A DNA stretch of 64,000 nt from NCBI GenBank assembly GCA_944474755.1, contig OX104115.1, forward strand, positions 50,275,648 to 50,339,647, read 5' to 3'. Below the pieces are notes generated by a model, which did no database searches, was not told the origin of the DNA, and was given only the letters and a program-made list of their open reading frames with translations. Shown in pieces: positions 14,171-27,216 of the stretch; position 1 is the stretch's first letter; the number at the start of each line of letters is the position of its first letter. Origin of the DNA: Limnoperna fortunei. Lineage: Eukaryota; Mollusca; Bivalvia; Mytilida; Modiolidae. A program made the position numbers and the translations under genes.

Positions 14171-15344
14171 CTGAGAAAAAGAAAAGAGGGTGACAGATGA
14201 AGAGGACACACAGAAGAAGACACAAATTTTAATGCATGTTCGAAAACAGGTATTTAAAATTGGGTGTATAATTTTAATTCACTCGCATCCTTTATCTTCA
14301 GATTTATTTCTTACAAATTGATTTATTGTACATTTTATTGTATGAATAACATTGTTATATTATAATATAAATATTATATCATGGTTCTGATTTACAGAAT
14401 ATTCTGTATTTTTACAAACAAACATGTTCTGGATTCTTTGTTTCCAATTTTAAAAATATGGGTTCTTTGTTTCTATTTTTATGTTTATTCAAGCTATTGT
14501 ACCAAAAATAAACCCATATACCGAGATATATGAGGAATGTTACTAAATATAGATTTGGACATTTGATCCAGTTTTACTTCATTATACAGATAATATAGAC
14601 AATATGGCATATGTGTACAAACGAAGAAAAATAACATTAAAGTATTGCCATTACAAATTTGGTTGATTATAGCTTTATATGGACCTTGCACAAAGTGTTT
14701 TACCTTTGAATCTTATTAAGTGCTTATTGAAAAAATAAAAACATGAATGATTGTTACTGTAGTTTCATTTTTATTTGTGGGGTACACAGTTTATTCGTAT
14801 TCGTGGGTGGGGACAAACCACAAAATTAAGAATTCAACGAATAATGACCCCTAGCCAATCTATAGTGACGGTCAACTGACATTTGAAACTGCTATGGGAC
14901 AGTTGTTTATGCATGGATAATGAGAACTGACATTCAGAGGAAATTGTTATATTGATGTGTTTTCGATAGAGATGACAATTTTGCATTATGAACATCTTAA
15001 GTGGGTATGACACTAAACAGACATGAAATTAAGAAAAAACATCGTTGTTCGTTTTAATTGTGCAATCCTCTCAGTAATTAAATTACTTATTGTTGTACCG
15101 TTTCGTTGTAAAGTGTTGATGTATACACCAGTATTATAATCTTTTTCTTATTTGAAATAATTATCAATAAAGCAATCTGTTAACACCTTTTATACTGATT
15201 TCCATCTTAAAAAACTACTAATAATATCAAGTTTATTGTCAACAAAATCAATCTTTTTCCCAGGGAATTTTCGACGCTTACATTGATGTGTTAATTCGAT
15301 TGGTTTTAATATAATGACATGTTTATTATGTTTATGTTTAAACC
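14171..15344. other. No gene recognised
   Basis: AT-rich sequence; a 65-codon minus frame at 14494-14691 has no recognisable feature. Confidence 0.4.
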
Positions 15345-15930
15345 TACCAGACACTCACGTACTAATCATTAGCAACCTATATACCAAACATTGTCATCCT
15401 ACCATGCATGGTTACAGAGGAAATGCCCTACCTTAACATGGTCGCTCGACCGTCAAATTGAGGTCAAGGTCAGGTGACATTTGCCAAACAGTCATGTTGT
15501 CTGAGCAGCAACCTGTTACCAAATATTGTCATCCTCATGCATACTTACAGAGGAACTGCCCGAATACAAAAACGTTAACGTAGTCACAGGACCGTGAAAT
15601 TGAGGTCAAGATCGTGTGACACCTACCAGACAGTCATTTAATATTCATCAGCAACCTACATACCAAATATTGTCATCCTACCATGCGGGGTTACACAAAA
15701 AATTAACGTAGTCACTGGATAGTGAAATTAAGGTCAAAATCAGGTGACAGGTGACTGAGAAGCAAGAACTCATCATAAGCTACCACTGGACCAAATTTGA
15801 TGGACCTAGGGCTTAGACTTACAAAGATATGAACCAAAATGTCAAGTGTTTATGCCGCCACGGCCGCGGCTGCAGGATTCCCATACATATGTTTCGCCTC
15901 CATCGACGATAGTCGCAGGCAAGACAAAAA
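15345..15930. repeat. Dispersed repeat family, copy 1
   Basis: Contains repeated phrases such as ACCAAATATTGTCATCCT, TGAGGTCAAGGTCAGGTGAC and AACCTATATACCAAA at intervals of roughly 150-180 bp. It ends with GGACCAAATTTGATGGACCT and a GC-rich stretch before GGATTCCCATA. The same ordered phrases recur at 37840-38245, so this is a mobile or formerly mobile family. No coding capacity is seen. Confidence 0.7.
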
Positions 15931-16261
15931 CTATTAAAACAGATCACTGGGCAAAATATGTATACCTGAAATAGGTTAGTGAATTAGAGAGGCTAAATTG
16001 TGCTAGAGAGAAATTGACTTCTAAGTTTACTGATAAAACTGCCCCCCCCCCCCCAAATGAAATGTTGCAGAATAGCTAAACCAGTTCTTACAAGTTTGAA
16101 AAAGTGTCACAACCTTTGTCGCATGAGGGTATAATCCTTGTTCAACATTCTGAAAAGTGTTAGATTTGTAATACATTTTTCAGTGGCATTTCCATATATT
16201 GATTAAGAACCTAATTAACTAAACACAGATATACATGTAATTTCTGACTATATGCCCTGAT
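15931..16261. other. No gene recognised
   Basis: AT-rich; includes a poly-C run near 16042-16054. Confidence 0.4.
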
Positions 16262-16800
16262 CTGCAAATAACTGAAGATGAGTTCAGAGACCAATTAAAG
16301 ATATTAAATTATGATAAACCTATTGGTCCTAAAGGCATGACATCAAAAATTGTATGTTCAATCTCAAGTTCCATTTTAAACAACTTACAAAACTATTCAA
16401 TCAATCAATACAGAGTGATGACTTCCTTACATTTACACAAGTTTACAAAAAAGGTTCAAAATCTGATGTCTGAATTTCCCACCAATATCTATTACTTATG
16501 TCTTCTGTAAGGTTAGTGAAAAAATTATAATTAAATATTTACATTACTATATGCATGAACACTTCCAACCTAAGGACTTCTTAAGATATAGCACACTATT
16601 ATTATCAACTTAGATGTGGGGAAAAAGACTTTATGGAATAGAGAATCAAAAGTAGTCCTTGACGTTTTAATTTAAGCGGGACGATGCATTAGTTCCCCAG
16701 GGATCAGTACTTTTGTCTTTTCTATTCCTGATATAGTACATAGAAGCATCAGATAAATTAGATGCAAACTTGTATACTAGATTGGTCTTAGAAATCAATA
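16262..16800 (+). pseudogene. Decayed LINE reverse-transcriptase fragment
   Basis: Conceptual translation in shifting plus frames gives the ordered landmarks of a non-LTR (jockey/CR1-type) reverse transcriptase. From 16262 it reads LQITEDEFRDQLKILNYDKP; near 16438 QVYKKGSKSDV is followed by a stop; near 16482 PPISITYVFCKVSEKIIIKY corresponds to the conserved YRPIS block; near 16688 ALVPQGSVLLSFLFLI is the V/TPQGS-L-G-P-L-LF block. Several frameshifts and stops show that it is dead. The catalytic YADD block is not visible. Clade assignment is inference. Confidence 0.7.
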
Positions 16801-17032
16801 AACTTTCCATTTTAAGTACTAAATAAAGCACATTAGAAAACTCCAAAATGCACCAAATTGCACTATTTTTTTTCAAAATGTTCTGGAGGACCCCCTAGTT
16901 ATTTTGTGAATCCACAATGTTATTTATCTACCTATCCCCCTGAAATCAAATAATGTTTAAATAACAACTTTTTTCCATGGCAACAGAATAAGGACCAAGC
17001 CTAATGTCAAGTGTATAGACAGCCAATAGCAA
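16801..17032. other. No gene recognised
   Basis: Short AT-rich spacer between the LINE relic and the 34-bp satellite. Confidence 0.4.
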
Positions 17033-20000
17033 AGACCCTATGGTGCCTTACCTTAGTTTAGTACAAAGACCCTATGGTGCCTTACCTTAGTTAAGTACAA
17101 AGGCCCTATGGAGCCTTACCTTAGTTTATGGAGCCTTACCTTAGTTAAGTACAAAGACCCTACGGAGCCTTACCTTATTTTAGTACAAAGACCATATGGA
17201 GCCTTACCTTAGTTTAGTACAAAGACCCTATGGAGCCTTACCTTAGTTTAGTACAAAGACCATACGGAGCCTTACCTTAGTTTAGTACAAAGACCCTATG
17301 GAGCCTTACCTTAGTTTAGTACAAAGACCCTATGGAGCCTTACCTTAGTTAAGTACAAAGACCCTATGGAGCCTTACCTTAGTTTAGTACAAAGACCCTA
17401 TGGAGCCTTACCTTAGTTAAGTACAAAGGCCCTATGGAGCCTTACCTTAGTTAAGTACAAAGACCCTATGGAGCCTTACCTTAGTTAAGTACAAAGGCCC
17501 TATGGAGCCTTACCTTAGTTTATGGAGCCTTACCTTATTTTAGTACAAAGACCCTATGGAGCCTTACCTTAGTTTAGTACAAAGACCCTATGGAGCCTTA
17601 CCTTAGTTAAGTACAAAGGCCCTATGGAGCCTTACCTTAGTTTATGGAGCCTTACCTTAGTTAAGTACAAAGACCCTATGGAGCCTTACCTTAGTTAAGT
17701 ACAAAGACCCCATGGAGCCTTACCTTAGTTAAGTACAAAGGCCCTATGGAGTCTTACCTTAGTTTATGGAACCTTACCTTATTTTAGTACAAAGACCCTA
17801 TGGAGCCTTACCTTAGTTTAGTACAAAGACCCTATGGAGCCTTACCTTAGTTTAGTACAAAGACCCTATGGAGCCTTACCTTAGTTTAGTACAAAGACCC
17901 TATGGAGCCTTACCTTAGTTAAGTACAAAGGCCCTATGGAGCCTTACCTTAGTTTATGGAGCCTTACCTTAGTTTAGTACAAAGACCCTATGGAGCCTTA
18001 CCTTAGTTTAGTACAAAGACCCTATGGAGCCTTACCTTAGTTAAGTACAAAGACCCTATGGAGCCTTACCTTAGTTAAGTACAAAGGCCCTATGGAGCCT
18101 TACCTTAGTTTATGGAGCCTTACCTTATTTTAGTACAAAGACCCTATGGAGCCTTACCTTAGTTAAGTACAAAGACCCTATGGAGCCTTACCTTAGTTAA
18201 GTACAAAGACCCTATGGAGCCTTACCTTAGTTAAGTACAAAGGCCCTATGGAGCCTTACCTTAGTTTATGGAGCCTTACCTTATTTTAGTACAAAGACCC
18301 TATGGAGCCTTACCTTAGTTTAGTACAAAGACCCTATGGAGCCTTACCTTAGTTTAGTACAAAGACCCTATGGAGCCTTACCTTAGTTAAGTACAAAGGC
18401 CCTATGGAGCCTTACCTTAGTTTATGGAGCCTTACCTTAGTTTAGTACAAAGACCCTATGGAGCCTTACCTTAGTTTAGTACAAAGACCCTATGGAGCCT
18501 TACCTTAGTTTATGGAGCCTTACCTTAGTTTAGTACAAAGACCCTATGGAGCCTTACCTTAGTTTATGGAGCCTTACCTTAGTTTATGGAGCCTTACCTT
18601 AGTTTATGGAGCCTTACCTTAGTTTAGTACAAAGGCCCTATGGAGCCTTACCTTAGTTTATGGAGCCTTACCTTAGTTTAGTACAAAGACCCTATGGAGC
18701 CTTACCTTAGTTAAGTACAAAGGCCCTATGGAGCCTTACCTTAGTTTATGGAGCCTTACCTTAGTTTAGTACAAAGACCCTATGGAGCCTTACCTTAGTT
18801 AAGTACAAAGGCCCTATGGAGCCTTACCTTAGTTTATGGAGCCTTACCTTAGTTAAGTACAAAGGCCCTATGGAGCCTTACCTTAGTTTATGGAGCCTTA
18901 CCTTAGTTTAGTACAAAGACCCTACGGAGCCTTACCTTAGTTAAGTACAAAGACCCTATGGAGCCTTACCTTAGTTTAGTACAAAGACCCTATGGAGCCT
19001 TACCTTAGTTAAGTACAAAGGCCCTATGGAGCCTTACCTTAGTTTATGGAGCCTTACCTTATTTTAGTACAAAGACCCTATGGAGCCTTACCTTAGTTTA
19101 GTACAAAGACCCTATGGAGCCTTACCTTAGTTTATGGAGCCTTACCTTAGTTTAGTACAAAGACCCTATGGAGCCTTACCTTAGTTTAGTACAAAGACCC
19201 TATGGAGCCTTACCTTAGTTAAGTACAAAGACCCTATGGAGCCTTACCTTAGTTTATGGAGCCTTACCTTAGTTTAGTACAAAGACCCTATGGAGCCTTA
19301 CCTTAGTTTAGTACAAAGACCCTATGGAGCCTTACCTTAGTTAAGTACAAAGACCCTATGGAGCCTTACCTTAGTTTAGTACAAAGACCCTATGGAGCCT
19401 TACCTTAGTTAAGTACAAAGGCCCTATGGAGCCTTACCTTAGTTTATGGAGCCTTACCTTATTTTAGTACAAAGACCCTATGGAGCCTTACCTTAGTTTA
19501 GTACAAAGACCCTATGGAGCCTTAGCTTAGTTAAGTACAAAGGCCCTATGGAGCCTTACCTTAGTTTATGGAGCCTTACCTTAGTTTAGTACAAAGACCC
19601 TATGGAGCCTTACCTTAGTTTAGTACAAAGACCCTATGGAGCCTTACCTTAGTTTAGTACAAAGACCCTATGGAGCCTTACCTTAGTTTAGTACAAAGAC
19701 CCTATGGAGCCTTACCTTAGTTAAGTACAAAGGCCCTATGGAGCCTTACCTTAGTTTATGGAGCCTTACCTTAGTTTAGTACAAAGACCCTATGGAGCCT
19801 TACCTTAGTTTAGTACAAAGACCCTATGGAGCCTTACCTTAGTTAAGTACAAAGACCCTATGGAGCCTTACCTTAGTTAAGTACAAAGGCCCTATGGAGC
19901 CTTACCTTAGTTTATGGAGCCTTACCTTATTTTAGTACAAAGACCCTATGGAGCCTTACCTTAGTTAAGTACAAAGACCCTATGGAGCCTTACCTTAGTT

Positions 20001-23000
20001 AAGTACAAAGACCCTATGGAGCCTTACCTTAGTTAAGTACAAAGGCCCTATGGAGCCTTACCTTAGTTTATGGAGCCTTACCTTATTTTAGTACAAAGAC
20101 CCTATGGAGCCTTACCTTAGTTTAGTACAAAGACCCTATGGAGCCTTACCTTAGTTTAGTACAAAGACCCTATGGAGCCTTACCTTAGTTAAGTACAAAG
20201 GCCCTATGGAGCCTTACCTTAGTTTATGGAGCCTTACCTTAGTTTAGTACAAAGACCCTATGGAGCCTTACCTTAGTTTAGTACAAAGACCCTATGGAGC
20301 CTTACCTTAGTTTATGGAGCCTTACCTTAGTTTAGTACAAAGACCCTATGGAGCCTTACCTTAGTTTATGGAGCCTTACCTTAGTTTATGGAGCCTTACC
20401 TTAGTTTATGGAGCCTTACCTTAGTTTAGTACAAAGGCCCTATGGAGCCTTACCTTAGTTTATGGAGCCTTACCTTAGTTTAGTACAAAGACCCTATGGA
20501 GCCTTACCTTAGTTAAGTACAAAGGCCCTATGGAGCCTTACCTTAGTTTATGGAGCCTTACCTTAGTTTAGTACAAAGACCCTATGGAGCCTTACCTTAG
20601 TTAAGTACAAAGGCCCTATGGAGCCTTACCTTAGTTTATGGAGCCTTACCTTAGTTAAGTACAAAGGCCCTATGGAGCCTTACCTTAGTTTATGGAGCCT
20701 TACCTTAGTTTAGTACAAAGACCCTACGGAGCCTTACCTTAGTTAAGTACAAAGACCCTATGGAGCCTTACCTTAGTTTAGTACAAAGACCCTATGGAGC
20801 CTTACCTTAGTTAAGTACAAAGGCCCTATGGAGCCTTACCTTAGTTTATGGAGCCTTACCTTATTTTAGTACAAAGACCCTATGGAGCCTTACCTTAGTT
20901 TAGTACAAAGACCCTATGGAGCCTTACCTTAGTTTATGGAGCCTTACCTTAGTTTAGTACAAAGACCCTATGGAGCCTTACCTTAGTTTAGTACAAAGAC
21001 CCTATGGAGCCTTACCTTAGTTAAGTACAAAGACCCTATGGAGCCTTACCTTAGTTTATGGAGCCTTACCTTAGTTTAGTACAAAGACCCTATGGAGCCT
21101 TACCTTAGTTTAGTACAAAGACCCTATGGAGCCTTACCTTAGTTAAGTACAAAGACCCTATGGAGCCTTACCTTAGTTTAGTACAAAGACCCTATGGAGC
21201 CTTACCTTAGTTAAGTACAAAGGCCCTATGGAGCCTTACCTTAGTTTATGGAGCCTTACCTTATTTTAGTACAAAGACCCTATGGAGCCTTACCTTAGTT
21301 TAGTACAAAGACCCTATGGAGCCTTAGCTTAGTTAAGTACAAAGGCCCTATGGAGCCTTACCTTAGTTTATGGAGCCTTACCTTAGTTTAGTACAAAGAC
21401 CCTATGGAGCCTTACCTTAGTTTAGTACAAAGACCCTATGGAGCCTTACCTTAGTTAAGTACAAAGGCCCTATGGAGCCTTACCTTAGTTTATGGAGCCT
21501 TACCTTAGTTTAGTACAAAGACCCTACGGAGCCTTACCTTAGTTTAGTACAAAGACCCTATGGAGCCTTACCTTAGTTTAGTACAAAGACCCTATGGAGC
21601 CTTACCTTAGTTTAGTACAAAGACCCTATGGAGCCTTACCTTAGTTAAGTACAAAGACCCTATGGAGCCTTACCTTAGTTTAGTACAAAGACCCTATGGA
21701 GCCTTACCTTAGTTAAGTACAAAGACCCTATGGAGCCTTACCTTAGTTTAGTACAAAGACCCTATGGAGCCTTACCTTAGTTTAGTACAAAGACCCTATG
21801 GAGCCTTACCTTAGTTAAGTACAAAGACCCTATGGAGCCTTACCTTAGTTAAGTACAAAGGCCCTATGGAGCCTTACCTTAGTTTATGGAGCCTTACCTT
21901 AGTTAAGTACAAAGACCCTATGGAGCCTTACCTTAGTTTATGGAGCCTTACCTTAGTTTAGTACAAAGACCCTATGGAGCCTTACCTTAGTTAAGTACAA
22001 AGGCCCTATGGAGCCTTACCTTAGTTTAGTACAAAGACCCTACGGAGCCTTACCTTAGTTTATGGAGCCTTACCTTAGTTTAGTACAAAGACCCTATGGA
22101 GCCTTACCTTAGTTAAGTACAAAGGCCCTATGGAGCCTTACCTTAGTTTATGGAGCCTTACCTTAGTTTAGTACAAAGACCCTACAGAGCCTTACCTTAG
22201 TTTAGTACAAAGACCCTATGGAGCCTTACCTTAGTTAAGTACAAAGGCCCTATGGAGCCTTACCTTAGTTTATGGAGCCTTACCTTAGTTTAGTACAAAG
22301 ACCCTATGGAGCCTTACCTTAGTTAAGTACAAAGACCCTATGGAGCCTTACCTTAGTTAAGTACAAAGGCCCTATGGAGCCTTACCTTAGTTTATGGAGC
22401 CTTACCTTATTTTAGTACAAAGACCCTATGGAGCCTTACCTTATTTTAGTACAAAGACCCTATGGAGCCTTACCTTAGTTTATGGAGCCTTACCTTAGTT
22501 TAGTACAAAGACCCTATGGAGCCTTACCTTAGTTTAGTACAAAGACCCTATGGAGCCTTACCTTAGTTTAGTACAAAGACCCTACGGAGCCTTACCTTAG
22601 TTTAGTACAAAGACCCTATGGAGCCTTACCTTAGTTTAGTACAAAGACCCTATGGAGCCTTACCTTAGTTTAGTACAAAGACCCTACGGAGCCTTACCTT
22701 AGTTTAGTACAAAGACCCTATGGAGCCTTACCTTAGTTTAGTACAAAGACCCTATGGAGCCTTACCTTAGTTAAGTACAAAGACCCTATGGAGCCTTACC
22801 TTAGTTAAGTACAAAGGCCCTATGGAGCCTTACCTTAGTTTATGGAGCCTTACCTTATTTTAGTACAAAGACCCTACAGAGCCTTACCTTAGTTAAGTAC
22901 AAAGACCCTATGGAGCCTTACCTTAGTTAAGTACAAAGGCCCTATGGAGCCTTACCTTAGTTTATGGAGCCTTACCTTATTTTAGTACAAAGACCCTATG

Positions 23001-23045
23001 GAGCCTTACCTTAGTTTATGGAGCCTTACCTCCTTAGTTTAGTAC
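17033..23045. repeat. 34-bp/20-bp mixed minisatellite array, about 6 kb
   Basis: The long unit has 34 bp (TTTAGTACAAAGACCCTATG then GAGCCTTACCTTAG). A short 20-bp unit, TTTATGGAGCCTTACCTTAG, lacks the 14 bases GTACAAAGACCCTA. Two linked variants (TTAAGTAC with AAAGGCCC) mark a long unit that is nearly always followed by one short unit, making a 54-bp dimer. A block from about 17.77 kb recurs at an offset of 1802 bp (53 x 34): CTTAGCTTAG at 19521 and 21323, CCTACGGAGC at 18921 and 20723, and a run of consecutive short units near 18.55 and 20.35 kb. Units near the left edge carry GGTGCC, probably older variants. Confidence 0.95.
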
Positions 23046-23600
23046 GATAGATTATCAGATTAATGTATTTTGTCATTTTTTCAATCTTATATGGTGTAAA
23101 ATTTGTATCAATGAAATAGTTGTGTCAGTCTATTGTACTTTTCAGTTTAGGTTCAAGAGGTTTTCTAGAATGAGTAATTTAAACATCAGTCTTTATAAGG
23201 TGGTTAGTGTTCGATGTGTTCAGGAATATCACTTGATAAGGAAACAAATTATCAGGGTTAGTTGCATACAGACTTCATTAAGACAGATAAATGTTGAAAA
23301 GAAATGTTGGCTGTATTTTAAAAAATTGAAAACATACATTTCTTAACATTCCAAGAGGTATGTTCCTTTAAGATGTGTTGGTACCAATCATAAACACTAC
23401 ATGTATCTAATTGTTCATCCAGTAATTACCTTGCAAGTTCTTGTTTGACTTTTATTGTATCTGAAAAGTAAAGGTAACACAATTTGTAGAAACAGTACTT
23501 TAAAAGTATGTAGCACATATGTACAATTGGTACAAGTGTGTTATGTGTAGCACATATGGTGCTTTATTTTTTACACACGGCTAACGCTAGTTGTACCTAT
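23046..23600. other. No gene recognised
   Basis: AT-rich spacer between two satellites. The 74-codon frame at 23122-23346 has no recognisable motif. Confidence 0.4.
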
Positions 23601-26430
23601 AGAACATGTACATGGCTATCCTTAGTATTTTGTGAAGGTGTATTTGTTCTTGAACTTGTGGTGTACATGTTCAGACTTATTATACTCAGCACAGATAGTG
23701 GTGTTTATTACTGGTATCTATTCTACTACTTTATACATGTGTCTGTGGTATTCTGGTTTATACACATTTTGGTTAGCACAGAAATGTTTGTTTCTGTACT
23801 GGTGTTATATAGGTTTATACTTATTATGCTTAGCACCCAGTACCTGTGGTATACAGGTTTATACTTGTTCTGCTTAGCACCCAGTACCTGTGGTATACAG
23901 GTTCATACTTTTTCTGCTTATCACTCAGTACCTGTGGTATACAGGTTTATACTTGTTCTGCTTATCACTCAGTACCTGTGATATACAGGTTTATACTTGT
24001 TCTGCTTAGCACGGAGAATACCTGTAGTATACAGGTTCGTACTTGTTCTGTTTAGCACTTAGTACCTGTGGTATACAGGTTTATACGTGTTCTGTTTAGC
24101 ACTTAGTACCTGTGGTATACAGGTTTATACTTGTTCTGCTTAGCACGAAGTACCTGTGATATACAGGTTTATACTTGTTCTGCTTAGCACTCAGTACCTG
24201 TGGTATACAGGTTTGTACTTGTTATGCTTAGCAATGAGTACCTGTGGCATACAGGTTCATACGTGTTCTGTTTAGCACTTAGTACCTGTGGTATACAGGT
24301 TTATACTTGTTCTGCTTAGCACGGAGTACCTGTAGTATACAGGTTCATACTTGTTCTGTTTAGCACTTAGTACCTGTGGTATACAGGTGTATACTTGTTC
24401 TGCTTATCACTCAGTACCTGTGGTATACAGGTTTATACTTGTCCTGCTTAGCACGGAGTACCTGTGGTATACAGGTTTATACTTGTTCTGCTTAGCACGG
24501 AGAATACCTGTAGTATACAGGTTCGTACTTGTTCTGTTTAGCACTCAGTACCTGTGATATACAGGTTTATACTTGTTCTGCCTAGCACGGAGTACCTGTG
24601 GTATACAGGTTTATACTTGTTCTGCTTATCACTCAGTACCTGTGCAACACAGGTTTGTACTTGTTCTATTTAGCACACAGTAACTGTGGTATACAGGTTT
24701 ATACTTGTTCTGCTTAGCACGGATAATACCTGTAGTATACAGGTTCATACGTGTTCTGTTTAGCACATAGTACCTGTGGTATACAGGTTTATACGTGTTC
24801 TGTTTAGCACTTAGTACCTGTGGTATACAGGTTCATACTTGTTCTGTTTAGCACTTAGTACCTGTGGTATACGGGTTTGTACTTGTTCTGTTTCGCACTC
24901 AGTACCTGTGGTATACAGGTTTGTTCTTGTTATGCTTAGCAATGAGTACCTGTGGTATACAGGTTCATACGTGTTCTGTTTAGCACTTAGTACCTGTGGT
25001 ATACAGGTTTATACTTGTTCTGCTTAGCACAGAGTACCTGTGGTATACAGGTTCATACTTGTTCTGTTTAGCACTTAGTACCTGTGGTATACAGGTTTAT
25101 ACTTGTTCTGCTTATCACTCAGTACCTGTGGTATACAGGTTTATACTTGTCCTGCTTAGCACGGAGTACCTGTGGTATACAGGTTTATACTTGTTCTGCT
25201 TAGCACGGAGAATACCTGTAGTATACAGGTTCGTACTTGTTCTGTTTAGCACTTAGTACCTGTGGTATACAGGTTTATACGTGTTCTGTTTAGCACTTAG
25301 TACCTGTGGTATACAGGTTTATACTTGTTCTGCTTAGCACGGAGTACCTGTGATATACAGGTTTATACTTGTTCTGCTTAGCACTCAGTACCTGTGGTAT
25401 ACAGGTTTGTACTTGTTATGCTTAGCAATGAGTACCTGTGGTATACAGGTTCATACGTGTTCTGTTTAGCACTTAGTACCTGTGGTATACAGGTTTATAC
25501 TTGTTCTGCTTAGCACGGAGTACCTGTGGTATACAGGTTTATACTTTTTCTGCTTATCACTCAGTACCTGTGGTATACAGGTTTATACTTGTTCTGCTTA
25601 GCACGGAGTACCTGTGGTATACAGGTTTATACTTGTTCTGCTTATCACTCAGTACCTGTGCGACACAGGTTTGTACTTGTTCTATTTAGCACTCAGTACC
25701 TGTGGTATACAGGTTTATACTTGTTCTGCTTAGCACGGAGAATACCTGTAGTATACAGGTTCATACGTGTTCTGTTTAGCACATAGTACCTGTGGTATAC
25801 AGGTTTATACGTGTTCTGTTTAGCACTTAGTACCTGTGGTATACAGGTTCATACTTGTTCTGTTTAGCACTTAGTACCTGTGGTATACGGGTTTGTACTT
25901 GTTCTGTTTCGCACTCAGTACCTGTGGTATACAGTTTTGTTCTTGTTATGCTTAGCAATGAGTACCTGTGGTATACAGGTTCATACGTGTTCTGTTTAGC
26001 ACTTAGTACCTGTGGTATACAGGTTTATACTTGTTCTGCTTAGCACGGAGTACCTGTGATATACGGGTTTATACTTGTTCTGTTTCGCACTCAGTACCTG
26101 TGGTACACAGGTTTATACTTGTTCTGTTTCGCACTCAGTACCTGTGATATACAGGTTTATACTTGTTCTGCTTATCACTTAGTACCTGTGGTATACAGGT
26201 TTATACTTGTTCTGTTTCGCACTCAGTACCTGTGATATACGGGTTTATACTTGTTCTGTTTCGCACTCAGTACCTGTGATATACAGGTTTATACTTGTTC
26301 TGCTTATCACTCAGTACCTGTGATATACAGGTTTATACTTGTTCTGTTTCGCACTCAGTACCTGTGGTATACAGGTTTATACTTATGCTTAGCACTGGTT
26401 GCTTGTGATATACAGATTTATACTTAGGAA
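23600..26430. repeat. 44-bp hairpin minisatellite array
   Basis: About 58 tidy units of 44 bp run from about 23.82 to 26.38 kb, flanked on the left by decayed units from about 23.6 kb. The unit reads TTAGCACGGAGTACCTGTGG then TATACAGGTTTATACTTGTT and CTGC. Each carries ACCTGTGGTATACAGGT, a 6-bp perfect stem with a 5-base loop. Some units have +2 bp (GAGAATACC). Higher-order duplication has an offset of 1016 bp: TGTGC.ACACAGG at 24641 and 25657, and the TATACGGGTTTGTAC unit near 24.87 and 25.88 kb. Open frames of 62-147 codons across the array arise because the unit lacks stops in some frames; they are not genes. Confidence 0.95.
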
Positions 26431-26784
26431 AAAGATCATATAACTTATTTAATTTCTTCAAACGGGCGTAAATAGATTTCCCCCACACCAGCTCCACCTA
26501 GTGACAGGTGGAAAATGTAAACCACTGCCTGTAACCTTTTTTACGTTAAAAACACTTTTTTTTAAGAAACAAGCAACATTTAACAGCTAGTGCACATTGG
26601 GATTCTATAATCTTTTTGTCCGTTGATAATAGACAAAACTATCCTTTTAAGCAACCAGAAGAAAAAAAATCGTACCCAACTTAAATACTTCTATTCGAGC
26701 GCACCTCACCAGGTTTATGAATTAATCAAGGGTTTGCCACGTAAAGAACATGACATAATTTATTTTTAAAAAATCCGTAATAAT
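26431..26784. other. No gene recognised
   Basis: AT-rich spacer after the 44-bp array; nothing supported. Confidence 0.4.
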
Positions 26785-27105
26785 GACTCTTGTGTAATGC
26801 CATATGTATGTGCATGTGACCTTTAAAATTTCATACCCCTGGTATGCACGACTTCTGAATAATTTCAGTGCTGTATGTTAAAAGCGTCCTCTTATAATTT
26901 CATATCCCTGGTCTGCACTACTCCTGTATAATGCCAGAGGTGTATATGTGCACGTTTCCGCTATAATTTCATACTGTTGGTGTGCACGACTCCTAATAAT
27001 GTCAGGGCTGTATGTGCACCCATTCACGTATCATCTATAATTTTATACCCCTTTGCTTAGTACTCTTGTATTATGCGCGATTCCTGTTTAATGCCAGGGC
27101 TCTTT
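26785..27105. repeat. Degenerate tandem repeat, about 75-80 bp unit
   Basis: About four diverged units share the order TATAATTTCATACCCCTGGT, TGCACGACTCCT, TAATGCCAGGGCTGTATG, TGTGCAC. Divergence is high, so this is an old minor array. The short plus frames at 27012-27279 start inside it and are not convincing genes. Confidence 0.65.
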
Positions 27106-27216
27106 CCAAGGGAAATGACTCAATTATTTCAGCAGAGTTATTGTTATTGTGCACTATACTCCTCCTTATCACCATCTACCGGCAAACCTCCAGGTTTTAC
27201 ATCAACACGTCAAACT

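Noticed and set aside
17033..23045. CRISPR-like alternation of repeat and spacer
   Set aside because: The apparent spacers are the same 14 bases, present or absent; no unique spacers exist.
23538..26043. Many overlapping plus-strand frames of 62-147 codons with a repeating STCGIQVYTCSA-like text
   Set aside because: They follow from the 44-bp tandem unit, which lacks stops in some frames and shifts frame every copy. The same text appears in several frames, and there is no start, splice or family support.
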